In this document: in pieces, positions 22,678-30,231 of the stretch | Position numbering within the stretch: position 1 is the first letter of the stretch | Layout: the number at the start of each line of letters is the position of its first letter | Assembly: GCA_905233985.1 (NCBI GenBank) | Contig: CAJOFA010000030.1 | Location: forward strand, 1-46,785 | Reading direction: 5' to 3' | Length of the DNA stretch: 46,785 nucleotides | Source of the DNA: an uncultured Prevotella sp. | GTDB taxonomy: Bacteria; Bacteroidota; Bacteroidia; Bacteroidales; Bacteroidaceae | Notes under the pieces: generated by a model | Databases searched by the model: none | Told to the model about the DNA's origin: nothing | What the model saw: only the letters and a program-made list of their open reading frames with translations | Program-made: the position numbers and the translations under genes

Positions 22678-24006
22678 ATGAAAAGAATGTTTACCCTATT
22701 GTTGACACTGGTTGCCATCCTATGTGCTCAACCGGTGAGTGCTCAATCTGAAATGAAGATTACCAAGTTGCAATGGGAGCAGTTGCCCGACATGAACACG
22801 GCACGTATGGCTCACCGCATCTTCCCTTCGGGCGACAACTTCGTCGTAGTGGGTGGACACACCACGGGATTTGACCGTGAGCAAAGCGCCGAAATCTACA
22901 AGGACGGTGGATGGTCTTATGTTACCTCTCCTTCCTACGTACACGACAATGCTGGTTCCGTGACGCTGGACGACGGACGCACGCTGGTCTTCGGTGGCCA
23001 CAATGGAGACTTTGGAACAGGTGGCGGTAATTCAGGCATCGACATCTACAACCCTGCCACAGAAAGTTTCAGCGATGGAGGAAACATGTCGGTCGGACGT
23101 GCCATGTGTGTTGGTGTGCTGGCAGCCGGAAAGGTATTCATAACCGGCGACTATTGGAGTTCTTCGTCATCCCGTGTCGTTGATGTCTGGGAAGGCGGCT
23201 CACAGTCAACGCTGGAGACTTCGTTGAGCCGTTCGCATGAATATCCCTATTTACTGCCGACAAGCGACGGTTCGTCAATCCTTGTTGTCGGTAATACAGG
23301 CAGCTACTCCGGTCTTTCCGCTGTCGATAAAATCAACACCGCCACAGGTGAGATTACCCAAATTACGCTCGAACTATTAGAAGAGTGGCAACCGATGTGG
23401 CCTGGCGAAGGCGCCGACATGCCAGACTTCTCCATTGGTGGAGGCCGCTATGTAGTGCTCGCCAGAAGTTTCAACGGCTACGGCGACTATGGTATCATCT
23501 TGATTGATGCCGATGCAGAGACAGCAAGCCTGTTGGTCACCATTCCCAAACTGATTCTTGACGAGACAATAGATTGGGGAGGTTACATGATTGTCAACGC
23601 TACCGCTGGCGAGGCTTATGTCCTCAAGTCCGTCAAAGTAAACGATGAAAGCTACAACTTCTACATTGCCACCGTTGACTACAATGCCGGTGCCGTGACA
23701 GAAATAGCCTACGTTACAGGATTCCCTGTTTCCGGTGGTTACATGGGATTTGCCATCCTGCCCGACGGGCGTATCCTGGGTACGGGCGGCAGCGTCACCG
23801 GTGAATCCAACTTCGACGCAAGCAACAAGGTGTTTGCCTTCACGCCCAACGGCGGCGAGCTCATCAGCAGCATCAAGAACACGACAACGACGACGACAAA
23901 GACAGCTGTCTATAGTCTCAACGGCCAGCAGCTCCCGCAGATGCAGCGCGGTGTGAACATCATCCACCAGAGCGACGGCACGGTAAAGAAAGTGGTGGTT
24001 AAGTAA
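22678..24006 (+). CDS. Secreted Kelch-like beta-propeller protein with sorting-like tail
   Basis: The 442-residue protein has a signal peptide ending at PVSAQ (about residue 23). Repeated motifs follow, such as MNTARMAHRIFPSGDNFVVVGGHT, VTLDDGRTLVFGGHNGD and MSVGRAMCVGVLAAGKVFITGD, the pattern of Kelch/galactose oxidase-type blades. No copper-radical tyrosine-cysteine pair is obvious, so enzymatic activity is not claimed. The last 40 residues (AVYSLNGQQLPQMQRGVNII then VKKVVVK) form a C-terminal tail of the type seen on secreted Bacteroidetes proteins. A single-gene unit with its own promoter and terminator. Binding of a glycan or protein is plausible. Confidence 0.72.
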   Translation: MKRMFTLLLTLVAILCAQPVSAQSEMKITKLQWEQLPDMNTARMAHRIFPSGDNFVVVGGHTTGFDREQSAEIYKDGGWSYVTSPSYVHDNAGSVTLDDGRTLVFGGHNGDFGTGGGNSGIDIYNPATESFSDGGNMSVGRAMCVGVLAAGKVFITGDYWSSSSSRVVDVWEGGSQSTLETSLSRSHEYPYLLPTSDGSSILVVGNTGSYSGLSAVDKINTATGEITQITLELLEEWQPMWPGEGADMPDFSIGGGRYVVLARSFNGYGDYGIILIDADAETASLLVTIPKLILDETIDWGGYMIVNATAGEAYVLKSVKVNDESYNFYIATVDYNAGAVTEIAYVTGFPVSGGYMGFAILPDGRILGTGGSVTGESNFDASNKVFAFTPNGGELISSIKNTTTTTTKTAVYSLNGQQLPQMQRGVNIIHQSDGTVKKVVVK

Positions 24007-24034
24007 AAGAAAACGCAAGACAAACTCCATCTTC

Positions 24035-24069
24035 GGGGCAGGCTTCAGACAGAGTCTGCCCCGTTTTTT
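24035..24069 (+). terminator. Terminator after the propeller gene
   Basis: GGGGCAG and CTGCCCC pair and are followed by GTTTTTT. Confidence 0.88.
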
Positions 24070-24089
24070 GATATTTTTTTGCAAATTAC

Positions 24090-24120
24090 TTGCACGTTTC
24101 AAAAGAAATGACTACTTTTG
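24090..24120 (+). promoter_or_regulatory. Promoter of the small lipoprotein gene at 24162
   Basis: TTG (24090-24092), a 20-bp gap and TACTTTTG (24113-24120). Confidence 0.7.
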
Positions 24121-24161
24121 CAGCGATATTTTTTCAATTACAAACTAAAACCTGATTAATT

Positions 24162-24632
24162 ATGAAGAAAGTATTAGTAGGAATGTTTGCCCTCGCTATG
24201 TGTCTCGGGCTTACAACATCGTGTAACCAGAAAGGCGACGCTAACAAGGCTGCCGCTGACAGCACTAAGGTAGAGAAGAAGCAGGAAGCTCCTCAGGCTC
24301 GTGCCATTGCCGACATCGTCAAGGACGCCAAGGAGAAGGGTGCCAACTGGAGTGTTGACGAGTGGAAGGCCAGCTTCAGAGAGTTTGCTGGTGCTATAAC
24401 TCCTCTCATGAGCAAGATTTATGAGGCTCAGGTGGCTGCTGAAAAAGATCCGTCTAAGCTTGCAGACATGGTTAAGGAACTTGAAAAATTCCAGAAGGAA
24501 AATCCTGACTTTGAAAAGTTGACAGACGAGTATAACAAGGCAGCCGAAGCAACTGAAAACGGTAAGAAGGTTGCAAACGACGAGGCATTCCAGAAGGAAT
24601 TAGAGAAAGAGTTTAACATTCCCGATCTCTAA
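24162..24632 (+). CDS. Small helical lipoprotein, function unknown
   Basis: The 156-residue protein has a lipoprotein signal (LTTSC, Cys21) followed by a Lys/Ala-rich linker and a helical mature domain rich in Lys and Glu. I do not recognise a named family. The gene is monocistronic with promoter and terminator of its own, and resembles in layout the helical lipoprotein at 25621. High expression is suggested by regular promoter elements; this is inference. Confidence 0.75.
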   Translation: MKKVLVGMFALAMCLGLTTSCNQKGDANKAAADSTKVEKKQEAPQARAIADIVKDAKEKGANWSVDEWKASFREFAGAITPLMSKIYEAQVAAEKDPSKLADMVKELEKFQKENPDFEKLTDEYNKAAEATENGKKVANDEAFQKELEKEFNIPDL

Positions 24633-24652
24633 ACCATCATTCAAAACCCAAC

Positions 24653-24687
24653 AAGAGCGTACCTCGTCAACACGGGTGCGCTCTTTT
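24653..24687 (+). terminator. Terminator after the lipoprotein gene
   Basis: AAGAGCG and CGCTCTT form a stem followed by TTCTT. Confidence 0.8.
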
Positions 24688-24729
24688 CTTAGCTACAAAT
24701 CTCACGCGCGTACATTATTTATATAGATT

Positions 24730-25482
24730 ATGAAATTTATTTCTTGGAATGTCAACGGCCTGCGTGCATGTGAGACAAAAGGATTCAGCGATGCGTTCCG
24801 CCAGTTGGATGCCGACTTCTTCTGCCTGCAGGAGACGAAGATGCAGGAGGGACAGCTCGACCTCGCGTTCGAGGGCTACCAGAGCTACTGGAACTATGCC
24901 GAGAAGAAGGGCTACTCGGGCACAGCCATCTTCACCCGCCATCAACCCCTGAACGTCACCTACGGCATGGGCATCGACGAGCATGACCACGAGGGCCGCA
25001 TCATCACTTTGGAAATGGAAGACTTCTTCCTCGTCACCGTCTATACACCTAACTCACAGGACGAGCTGCGCCGATTGGACTACCGCATGAAGTGGGAAGA
25101 CGACTTCCGTCAGTATCTGCTGTCGTTAGACAAACACAAGCCCATCATCGTCTGTGGCGACATGAACGTTGCCCACGAGGAGATAGACCTAAAGAACCCG
25201 AAGAGTAACCGCCGTAATGCCGGTTTCACCGACGAGGAGCGTGAGAAGTTCACACAGCTGCTCGGCAGCGGCTTCACCGACACCTTCCGCTGGAAATATC
25301 CAGAACAGGTGACCTACTCCTGGTGGTCATACCGTTTCCAGGCACGTCAGAAGAACGCTGGCTGGCGCATCGACTACTTCGTCGTTAGTGACCGTCTGCA
25401 GCCGCAGATTTCTGATGCTCACATCCATACCGATATCTTCGGCAGCGACCACTGTCCTGTGGAGCTGACGCTGAAAGATTAA
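24730..25482 (+). CDS. xth: Exodeoxyribonuclease III
   Basis: The 250-residue protein shows the endonuclease/exonuclease/phosphatase fold: [24 protein letters not shown] (metal-binding Glu), [12 protein letters not shown] (Asp and Asn of the active site), [10 protein letters not shown] and GSDHCPVEL (catalytic His). It cuts DNA at abasic sites and has 3'-5' exonuclease activity in base-excision repair. Length matches the family. No strong promoter is visible in the short gap upstream. Confidence 0.94.
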   Translation: MKFISWNVNGLRACETKGFSDAFRQLDADFFCLQETKMQEGQLDLAFEGYQSYWNYAEKKGYSGTAIFTRHQPLNVTYGMGIDEHDHEGRIITLEMEDFFLVTVYTPNSQDELRRLDYRMKWEDDFRQYLLSLDKHKPIIVCGDMNVAHEEIDLKNPKSNRRNAGFTDEEREKFTQLLGSGFTDTFRWKYPEQVTYSWWSYRFQARQKNAGWRIDYFVVSDRLQPQISDAHIHTDIFGSDHCPVELTLKD

Positions 25483-25520
25483 AATTTAAAGATTAAATAT
25501 TAAATATTTCAAATTAAAGT
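25483..25520. repeat. Low-complexity spacer (TTAAAGATTAAATATTAAATAT)
   Basis: AAATATTAAATAT units fill the gap after the exonuclease gene. The TTAAATATTAAA word recurs in the spacer at 40745-40770 between tetR and fabG. Confidence 0.65.
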
Positions 25521-25551
25521 GCAAAAAGGAACAACGAAAGAAAAAACTCCG

Positions 25552-25559
25552 TATATTTG
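25552..25559 (+). promoter_or_regulatory. -7 box (TATATTTG) of the helical lipoprotein gene
   Basis: TATATTTG lies about 60 nt before the ATG at 25621. A -33 element is not clear. Confidence 0.55.
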
Positions 25560-25620
25560 CACCGCGTTATTGAGAGACGCACTAAACATGTTTTACTAAA
25601 ACCAAAAGGAGAAAGAAACA

Positions 25621-26223
25621 ATGAAAAAGATTCTTGTAGCAGTGATGGCTGTTGCTGCCATCTGTTTGACATCATGCAATGGCAAGACCGACAAGGGTGC
25701 TGCCGCTGACTCTACCAATGTAGCACTGAATCAGGGTGCTATTGATGCTGAAGCTGAAGCCACCACGCTGACCGCTAAGCTGGCTGAGCAGCTGAAGAAC
25801 GCTGACCCCGCTCAGGTACAGAGCATCCTCGAAGAGGCTAAGGCAAAGATTGCCGAGCTGATTGCCAAGGGTGACACCGAAGCCGCTGCTGCCTACAAAG
25901 CAAAGATCGACGCATTCCTGACAGAGAATACCGAGACGCTGAAGACCGTTGCTGCCGGCAATGCCACGCTGAGCACACTCGTTACCACCATCACCACCAT
26001 GCCTATCGATGCAGCTGCTGCTGTTGAGGGTACTGCCGATGCCATCAAGGAAGGTGCAGAAAACAAGGTGAAAGAGGTGAAGGAAGGTGCCGAGAATAAG
26101 GTCAAAGAGGTCAAGGAGAACGCCGAGAACAAAGTGAACGAGGCCGTTGACAACCAGAAGAAGAAGGCTGGCGAAGCTATTGACAATGCTGCTGCCGACG
26201 CCAAGAAGAAACTTGGTCTTTAA
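25621..26223 (+). CDS. Helical lipoprotein with 11-residue repeats
   Basis: The 200-residue protein has a lipoprotein signal (CLTSC, Cys19), a long Ala-rich helical region and three tandem 11-residue repeats (KEGAENKVKEV, KEGAENKVKEV, KENAENKVNEA) followed by another helical tail. The 11-mer pattern resembles LEA proteins and apolipoprotein-like amphipathic helices. It could lie along a membrane or peptidoglycan; the function is not known. A strong terminator follows. Confidence 0.78.
   Translation: MKKILVAVMAVAAICLTSCNGKTDKGAAADSTNVALNQGAIDAEAEATTLTAKLAEQLKNADPAQVQSILEEAKAKIAELIAKGDTEAAAAYKAKIDAFLTENTETLKTVAAGNATLSTLVTTITTMPIDAAAAVEGTADAIKEGAENKVKEVKEGAENKVKEVKENAENKVNEAVDNQKKKAGEAIDNAAADAKKKLGL
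26047..26145. repeat. Three 33-bp tandem repeats inside the lipoprotein gene
   Basis: Units at 26047, 26080 and 26113 encode the 11-residue repeats. The first two give identical peptides with several silent changes, so the duplication is not very recent or is under coding constraint. Confidence 0.85.
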
Positions 26224-26240
26224 TACTTCAAGTGAATCAT

Positions 26241-26287
26241 AAAAAGTGAAGAGTGAAGCACCTAAGCGTTCGCTCTTCACTTTTTTT
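26241..26287 (+). terminator. Terminator after the helical lipoprotein gene
   Basis: AAAAAGTGAAGAG pairs with CTCTTCACTTTTT around a longer loop and ends in seven T. Confidence 0.88.
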
Positions 26288-26319
26288 ACTGAATAAATCG
26301 GGGTGTTTGTTGATTTTAT

Positions 26320-26350
26320 TTGCCTACCCGCATAGGGATACCTATCTTTG
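26320..26350 (+). promoter_or_regulatory. Promoter of the beta-helix lipoprotein gene
   Basis: TTG (26320-26322), a 20-bp gap and TATCTTTG (26343-26350). Confidence 0.8.
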
Positions 26351-26394
26351 CATATCGAATCAATGGAATTATTAACAATTAAAGCCTAAGAGAT

Positions 26395-28194
26395 ATGAGA
26401 AAGAATCTGTTTTTTATGATGCTTTTCGCATTCATGACACTGTTGACCAGTTGTTTAAGTGAAAACGATATGGAGAAAGAACTTCTCTACGAGTGGGAAG
26501 TTATCAATGGTAACAATGAGGGAAACAGCTCAACCGGTAGCGGCGAAGTGCTGGAGTTCACCGTTCAGATAGACCGGACGACCGCCGAGCCTACAGCAGT
26601 TGCCACAGCCTATTACCCCGAGGAAGAGGACGACATCAGCCAGCAGAGTTTCACCACCCAGGTAACCATTGATATGAGTAACCCCACAGCCAAGACAGAG
26701 AACGGCGTGGAGATTACCGTCAGCGACGGACACGTTACTGCCAACCACGGTTCTGTGGAGAATGTCTGCTATGTTGTCAGCGGCACCACGACCAATGGAT
26801 CGTTGACCATTGACGGCAACACGAACTTTGAAGTGAATCTGAACGGCGTTGACATCACTAACCCGCAGAGCACAGCCCTTGACTTAGAGAGTAAGAAAGC
26901 TGCCTACATCGTGCTGACAGACAGCAACAAGCTGACCGACGGTGCTAATGCCGACGACAGTCACAAGGGAGCACTCTATGCTAAGGGCAAACTACTTTTC
27001 AGCGGCACAGGCTCGTTGGATGTCTATGGTGTCTATAACAACGGTATTCACAGCAAGAGCTATATCCTTTTCGACAAGGGTATCAACGTCTATGTCAATA
27101 CCACCGTTAACCACGGCATCAAGGCCAGCGACGCCGTCGTCATCAATGGCGGCATCCTGAACGTCGAGACCTCGGGAGCCGGTGCCAAGGGCATCAACTG
27201 CGAGAAAGACATCTTCATCAATGGCGGACGCACCACCGTCATCTGCACGGGTAACGGAGAGTGGGACGAGGAAGACTTAGAAACCAAGGGAGCTGCCTGC
27301 CTCAAGTGCGACTCCATTCTGACCATGAAGGGCGGCGAGGTCTATGTGAAAGCCACTGGTAGTGGCGGCAAGGGTGTGAAGGCCGACTGGGAAGCCTACA
27401 TCAACGGCGGCAAGCTACGCATTATCACCACAGGTGGTCTCTACTACAGTAACGGTACGACGGAAAACCACAACTACACAGGTAACACCGACAATCTCGA
27501 AGATGCCTATACATCATCGCCCAAGGGCATCAAGATTGGCACCAAGAACGAACACGGCGTACTGGCCATCACCGACGGCGACATCATGATACGCACTACC
27601 GGCAACAACGCCGAGGGCATGGAGAGCAAAGGTACGCTTGACATCAGTGGCGGCAAGGTAGTTATCTCTGCTCACGACGATGCCATCAACTCGTCCAGCG
27701 ACATGACCATCAGTGGCGGCACCGTCATTGCTGTCGGCACCAACAATGATGCTATCGACTCCAACGGCAACATGTACCTAAAGGGCGGAACCATCATAGC
27801 GATGGGAGGCAGCGGTGTCGAGACAGGCATTGACATTGACGAGCAGCACAACCTCTACATTACAGGCAGCAGCCTGTTCAGCATCGGCGGACGCACCGAT
27901 GCACGCTTAGGCAGCACCTCACAGGGCATCATTTGCACATCTGGTAGCGTGACAGCCAACGGCACTGTGACCGTCAAGAGCGGTAACACCACCATCGCCA
28001 CGTTCACCATGCCGCCTTACAGCTGCTCAAACGGCACCATGCTCATCACGGACCCAGGTCTGACCAGTGGCAACAGCTATACACTCACCTCTGGTTCCTC
28101 GTCAACCACCGTCACCGCGTCGAATACTATTTCAGGCTCAGGTGCCCCTGGAGGAGGAGGTCCTGGAGGCGGCGGATTCCCCGGAGGATGGTAA
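26395..28194 (+). CDS. Carbohydrate-binding-type beta-helix lipoprotein (DUF4353-like)
   Basis: The 599-residue protein has a lipoprotein signal (LLTSC, Cys20). Its central part (about 130-500) is built of repeated short strands such as DAVVINGGILNVETSG, DIFINGGRTTVI and DMTISGGTVIAVG, the look of a right-handed parallel beta-helix and of proteins annotated as carbohydrate-binding DUF4353. The C-terminus is glycine-rich (GAPGGGGPGGGGFPGGW). A LytS-type kinase gene starts 37 bp after its stop, so the three genes may form one operon in which the surface protein and the two-component pair are linked; that link is inferred. No catalytic residues are claimed. Confidence 0.78.
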   Translation: MRKNLFFMMLFAFMTLLTSCLSENDMEKELLYEWEVINGNNEGNSSTGSGEVLEFTVQIDRTTAEPTAVATAYYPEEEDDISQQSFTTQVTIDMSNPTAKTENGVEITVSDGHVTANHGSVENVCYVVSGTTTNGSLTIDGNTNFEVNLNGVDITNPQSTALDLESKKAAYIVLTDSNKLTDGANADDSHKGALYAKGKLLFSGTGSLDVYGVYNNGIHSKSYILFDKGINVYVNTTVNHGIKASDAVVINGGILNVETSGAGAKGINCEKDIFINGGRTTVICTGNGEWDEEDLETKGAACLKCDSILTMKGGEVYVKATGSGGKGVKADWEAYINGGKLRIITTGGLYYSNGTTENHNYTGNTDNLEDAYTSSPKGIKIGTKNEHGVLAITDGDIMIRTTGNNAEGMESKGTLDISGGKVVISAHDDAINSSSDMTISGGTVIAVGTNNDAIDSNGNMYLKGGTIIAMGGSGVETGIDIDEQHNLYITGSSLFSIGGRTDARLGSTSQGIICTSGSVTANGTVTVKSGNTTIATFTMPPYSCSNGTMLITDPGLTSGNSYTLTSGSSSTTVTASNTISGSGAPGGGGPGGGGFPGGW

Positions 28195-28231
28195 TCGGAA
28201 TGAGGAATTCCCTTAACAAACTCAAAGCCCT

Positions 28232-29377
28232 ATGACATTCAAGAAACATCAACGACAAGAAACCTATCTCTACCTGGCGCTATGGGGAATGCTCTTCATA
28301 TCGCCGGTACTGAGTCTTGCCGTGCGCATCGCCTCGGGCGACGGTTCGCAGACGTTCGACTGGTCAGAGATACTCATGGTGTGGCGTAAGTTTGCCGTTT
28401 TCCTGCTGGTATTCCTCATCCACAACCACCTGCTTGCCCCGCTGTTGGTCTATAAGCGTCGTCGCTGGCTTTACGGCACCTGCGTCGCAGTCATCACGGC
28501 CCTATTCATTGTCTATCAATGCAGCGACCGCCCCAAGATGCATGGATTCCACGGACCCCGACCGCCACAGGTGGAGATGAGCAAACAGAGTCCCCTTCAT
28601 GTCCCCCAAAAGGGGGATGACACTTCCCTACCCCATAAGAGGCATCTTCCACCCGTTATCTTCGGTGAGCACGACTTCGTGGCAGTCATCGTCATGTTAC
28701 TCATGCTCGGCATGAACCTTGGCGTGAAGTGGTACTTCAAGACACGCAACGACAGCCGTCAACTGCAGGAACTGGAACGCCAAAACCTGGAACAGCAGTT
28801 GGAATATCTGAAGTACCAGATTAACCCGCACTTCTTCATGAACACGCTCAACAATATCCACGCCCTCGTCGATATTGACCCCGAGAAAGCGAAGGACACC
28901 ATTTTGGAGCTGTCGAAGATGATGCGCTTCGTGCTCTATGAGGGCAACAAACACGACGTTCCGCTGATGCGTGAGTTCCAGTTTATCCGTAACTATATCA
29001 CGTTGATGAGCCTGCGCTACACGGACAAAGTGGATATCCAGTTAGAACTGCCCGAACCTCCGGAGGCAGTCATCCCGCCGCTCATGCTCATCACGTTCAT
29101 TGAGAACGCCTTTAAACACGGTGTCAGCTATCAGCAGCAATCCTTCATCCACATCCAAGTGGACATAGAGGGAAGCAAGTTGCGTTTCCGCTGCACTAAC
29201 AGCAAGTCTGCGGAGCCCAAGAAAAAAGAAGAACAAAAGACCGAGACAGGCGGTGTGGGACTTGCCAACGTCAAGAAACGACTAAACCTGTTATATGGTA
29301 AAAACTTTACCCTGAACATCCAGGAAGAAACCAACATCTACGACGTGGAGCTGATCATACCACTGGAAGTGAAGTAA
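28232..29377 (+). CDS. Sensor histidine kinase, LytS/YehU type
   Basis: The 381-residue protein has membrane segments near 12-30, 48-67, 76-95 and 152-167. The HisKA_7TM-free His_kinase domain (PF06580 type) has phospho-acceptor His200 in QINPHFFMNTLNNI, N-box PPLMLITFIENAFKHGV and G-box GGVGLANVKKRL. It pairs with the LytTR regulator 40 bp downstream. At DNA 28583-28640 an in-frame GC-rich repeat encodes QSPLHVPQKGDDTSLPHKR in the loop between the third and fourth membrane segments. Signal unknown. Confidence 0.9.
   Translation: MTFKKHQRQETYLYLALWGMLFISPVLSLAVRIASGDGSQTFDWSEILMVWRKFAVFLLVFLIHNHLLAPLLVYKRRRWLYGTCVAVITALFIVYQCSDRPKMHGFHGPRPPQVEMSKQSPLHVPQKGDDTSLPHKRHLPPVIFGEHDFVAVIVMLLMLGMNLGVKWYFKTRNDSRQLQELERQNLEQQLEYLKYQINPHFFMNTLNNIHALVDIDPEKAKDTILELSKMMRFVLYEGNKHDVPLMREFQFIRNYITLMSLRYTDKVDIQLELPEPPEAVIPPLMLITFIENAFKHGVSYQQQSFIHIQVDIEGSKLRFRCTNSKSAEPKKKEEQKTETGGVGLANVKKRLNLLYGKNFTLNIQEETNIYDVELIIPLEVK
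28583..28640. repeat. In-frame GC-rich palindromic repeat in the histidine kinase gene
   Basis: TCCCCCAAAAGGGGGA (28603-28618) is a near-perfect hairpin within a segment rich in CCCCT. Elements of the same type occur at 29768, 30700, 30795, 41528 and 42450. Confidence 0.75.
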
Positions 29378-29413
29378 TCAATAGTAAATTGTAAATCCGT
29401 AAATAGTAAATAT
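29378..29413. repeat. Low-complexity spacer (AATAGTAAATTGTAAATCCGTAAATAG)
   Basis: It fills the kinase-regulator gap and shares AAATCCGTAAAT with 17030-17075 and TAGTAAATTGTAAAT with 8041-8075. Confidence 0.7.
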
Positions 29414-29417
29414 CAAG

Positions 29418-30170
29418 ATGATTCGTTGTCTCGCCATTGACGATGAGCCGCTGGCACTCCAGCAGCTCGTAGCCTACATCAAGAAAGTTCCCTTCCTCGA
29501 ACTGGCAGCCCAATGTCAGAGCGCTATCGAAGCGCGTGAATACCTGCAGCACGACACGGTCGATGCCATTTTCTGCGATATCAACATGCCCGACCTCAAC
29601 GGCATGGAGTTCGTGAAGTCACTCGCCGTGCCGCCACTCATCGTCTTCACTACGGCTTACTCCGAGTATGCCGTCGAGGGTTTTCGCGTCAATGCTGTAG
29701 ACTATCTGCTCAAACCCTTCGGCCTCAACGATTTCATGCGTGCCGCCAACCGTTTGAAGGAGAGATGCTTCCCCCAACCCCTTTCCAAGGAGGGGGCTAC
29801 CAATGCTTCAGATTCCCCCTCCTTGGGGGAAGGACAAGGGGAGACATCCCTTTTCGTCAAGACAGACTATCGCATGGTGAAGGTAAATATCAAGGACATC
29901 CGTTATATCGAGGGTATGTCGGAGTATCTGCGCATCCATCTCAATAGCGAGCCGAAGCCCATCATCACCCTGCTTTCCATGAAAAAGATGGAGGAGCGCT
30001 TACCGCAGCAGTTCATGCGCATCCACCGCTCCTATATCGTCAACCTCGATGCCGTCCAGGAGGTAAATAAGAACCGTGTCATCCTCGATGCCAATACCTA
30101 TCTGCCCATCGGCGACATGTACCGCGAGGCCTTCCAGCAATATCTCGAAAAGAGAATCGTGGGAAAGTAA
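29418..30170 (+). CDS. LytTR family response regulator
   Basis: The 250-residue protein has a receiver domain with phospho-acceptor Asp54 (FCDINMPD), acid pocket IDDE, and a conserved Lys in LLKPF. A C-terminal LytTR DNA-binding domain follows (YIEGMSEYLRIHL, FMRIHRSYIVNLDAV). The linker between them (about 117-142) is made by a GC-rich palindromic repeat encoding PQPLSKEGATNASDSPSLGEG. It is the partner of the kinase immediately upstream. Targets are unknown; LytTR sites were not identified. Confidence 0.92.
   Translation: MIRCLAIDDEPLALQQLVAYIKKVPFLELAAQCQSAIEAREYLQHDTVDAIFCDINMPDLNGMEFVKSLAVPPLIVFTTAYSEYAVEGFRVNAVDYLLKPFGLNDFMRAANRLKERCFPQPLSKEGATNASDSPSLGEGQGETSLFVKTDYRMVKVNIKDIRYIEGMSEYLRIHLNSEPKPIITLLSMKKMEERLPQQFMRIHRSYIVNLDAVQEVNKNRVILDANTYLPIGDMYREAFQQYLEKRIVGK
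29768..29842. repeat. In-frame GC-rich palindromic repeat in the response regulator linker
   Basis: CCCCCAACCCCTTTCCAAGG with its GGAGGGGG partner and a second CCCCCTCC/TTGGGGGA hairpin form two adjacent hairpins. The insert lies exactly between two domains, where added residues should be tolerated. Confidence 0.78.
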
Positions 30171-30191
30171 TGCGTTTTTTACCCCCTAAAA

Positions 30192-30223
30192 TTTGGTAGT
30201 TATCTAGATTGTTCTTACCTTTG
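30192..30223 (+). promoter_or_regulatory. Promoter of the dsbD-like gene
   Basis: TTTG (30192-30195), a 20-bp gap and TACCTTTG (30216-30223), only 8 nt before the ATG at 30232, so the leader is very short. Confidence 0.8.
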
Positions 30224-30231
30224 CAGGTTAG

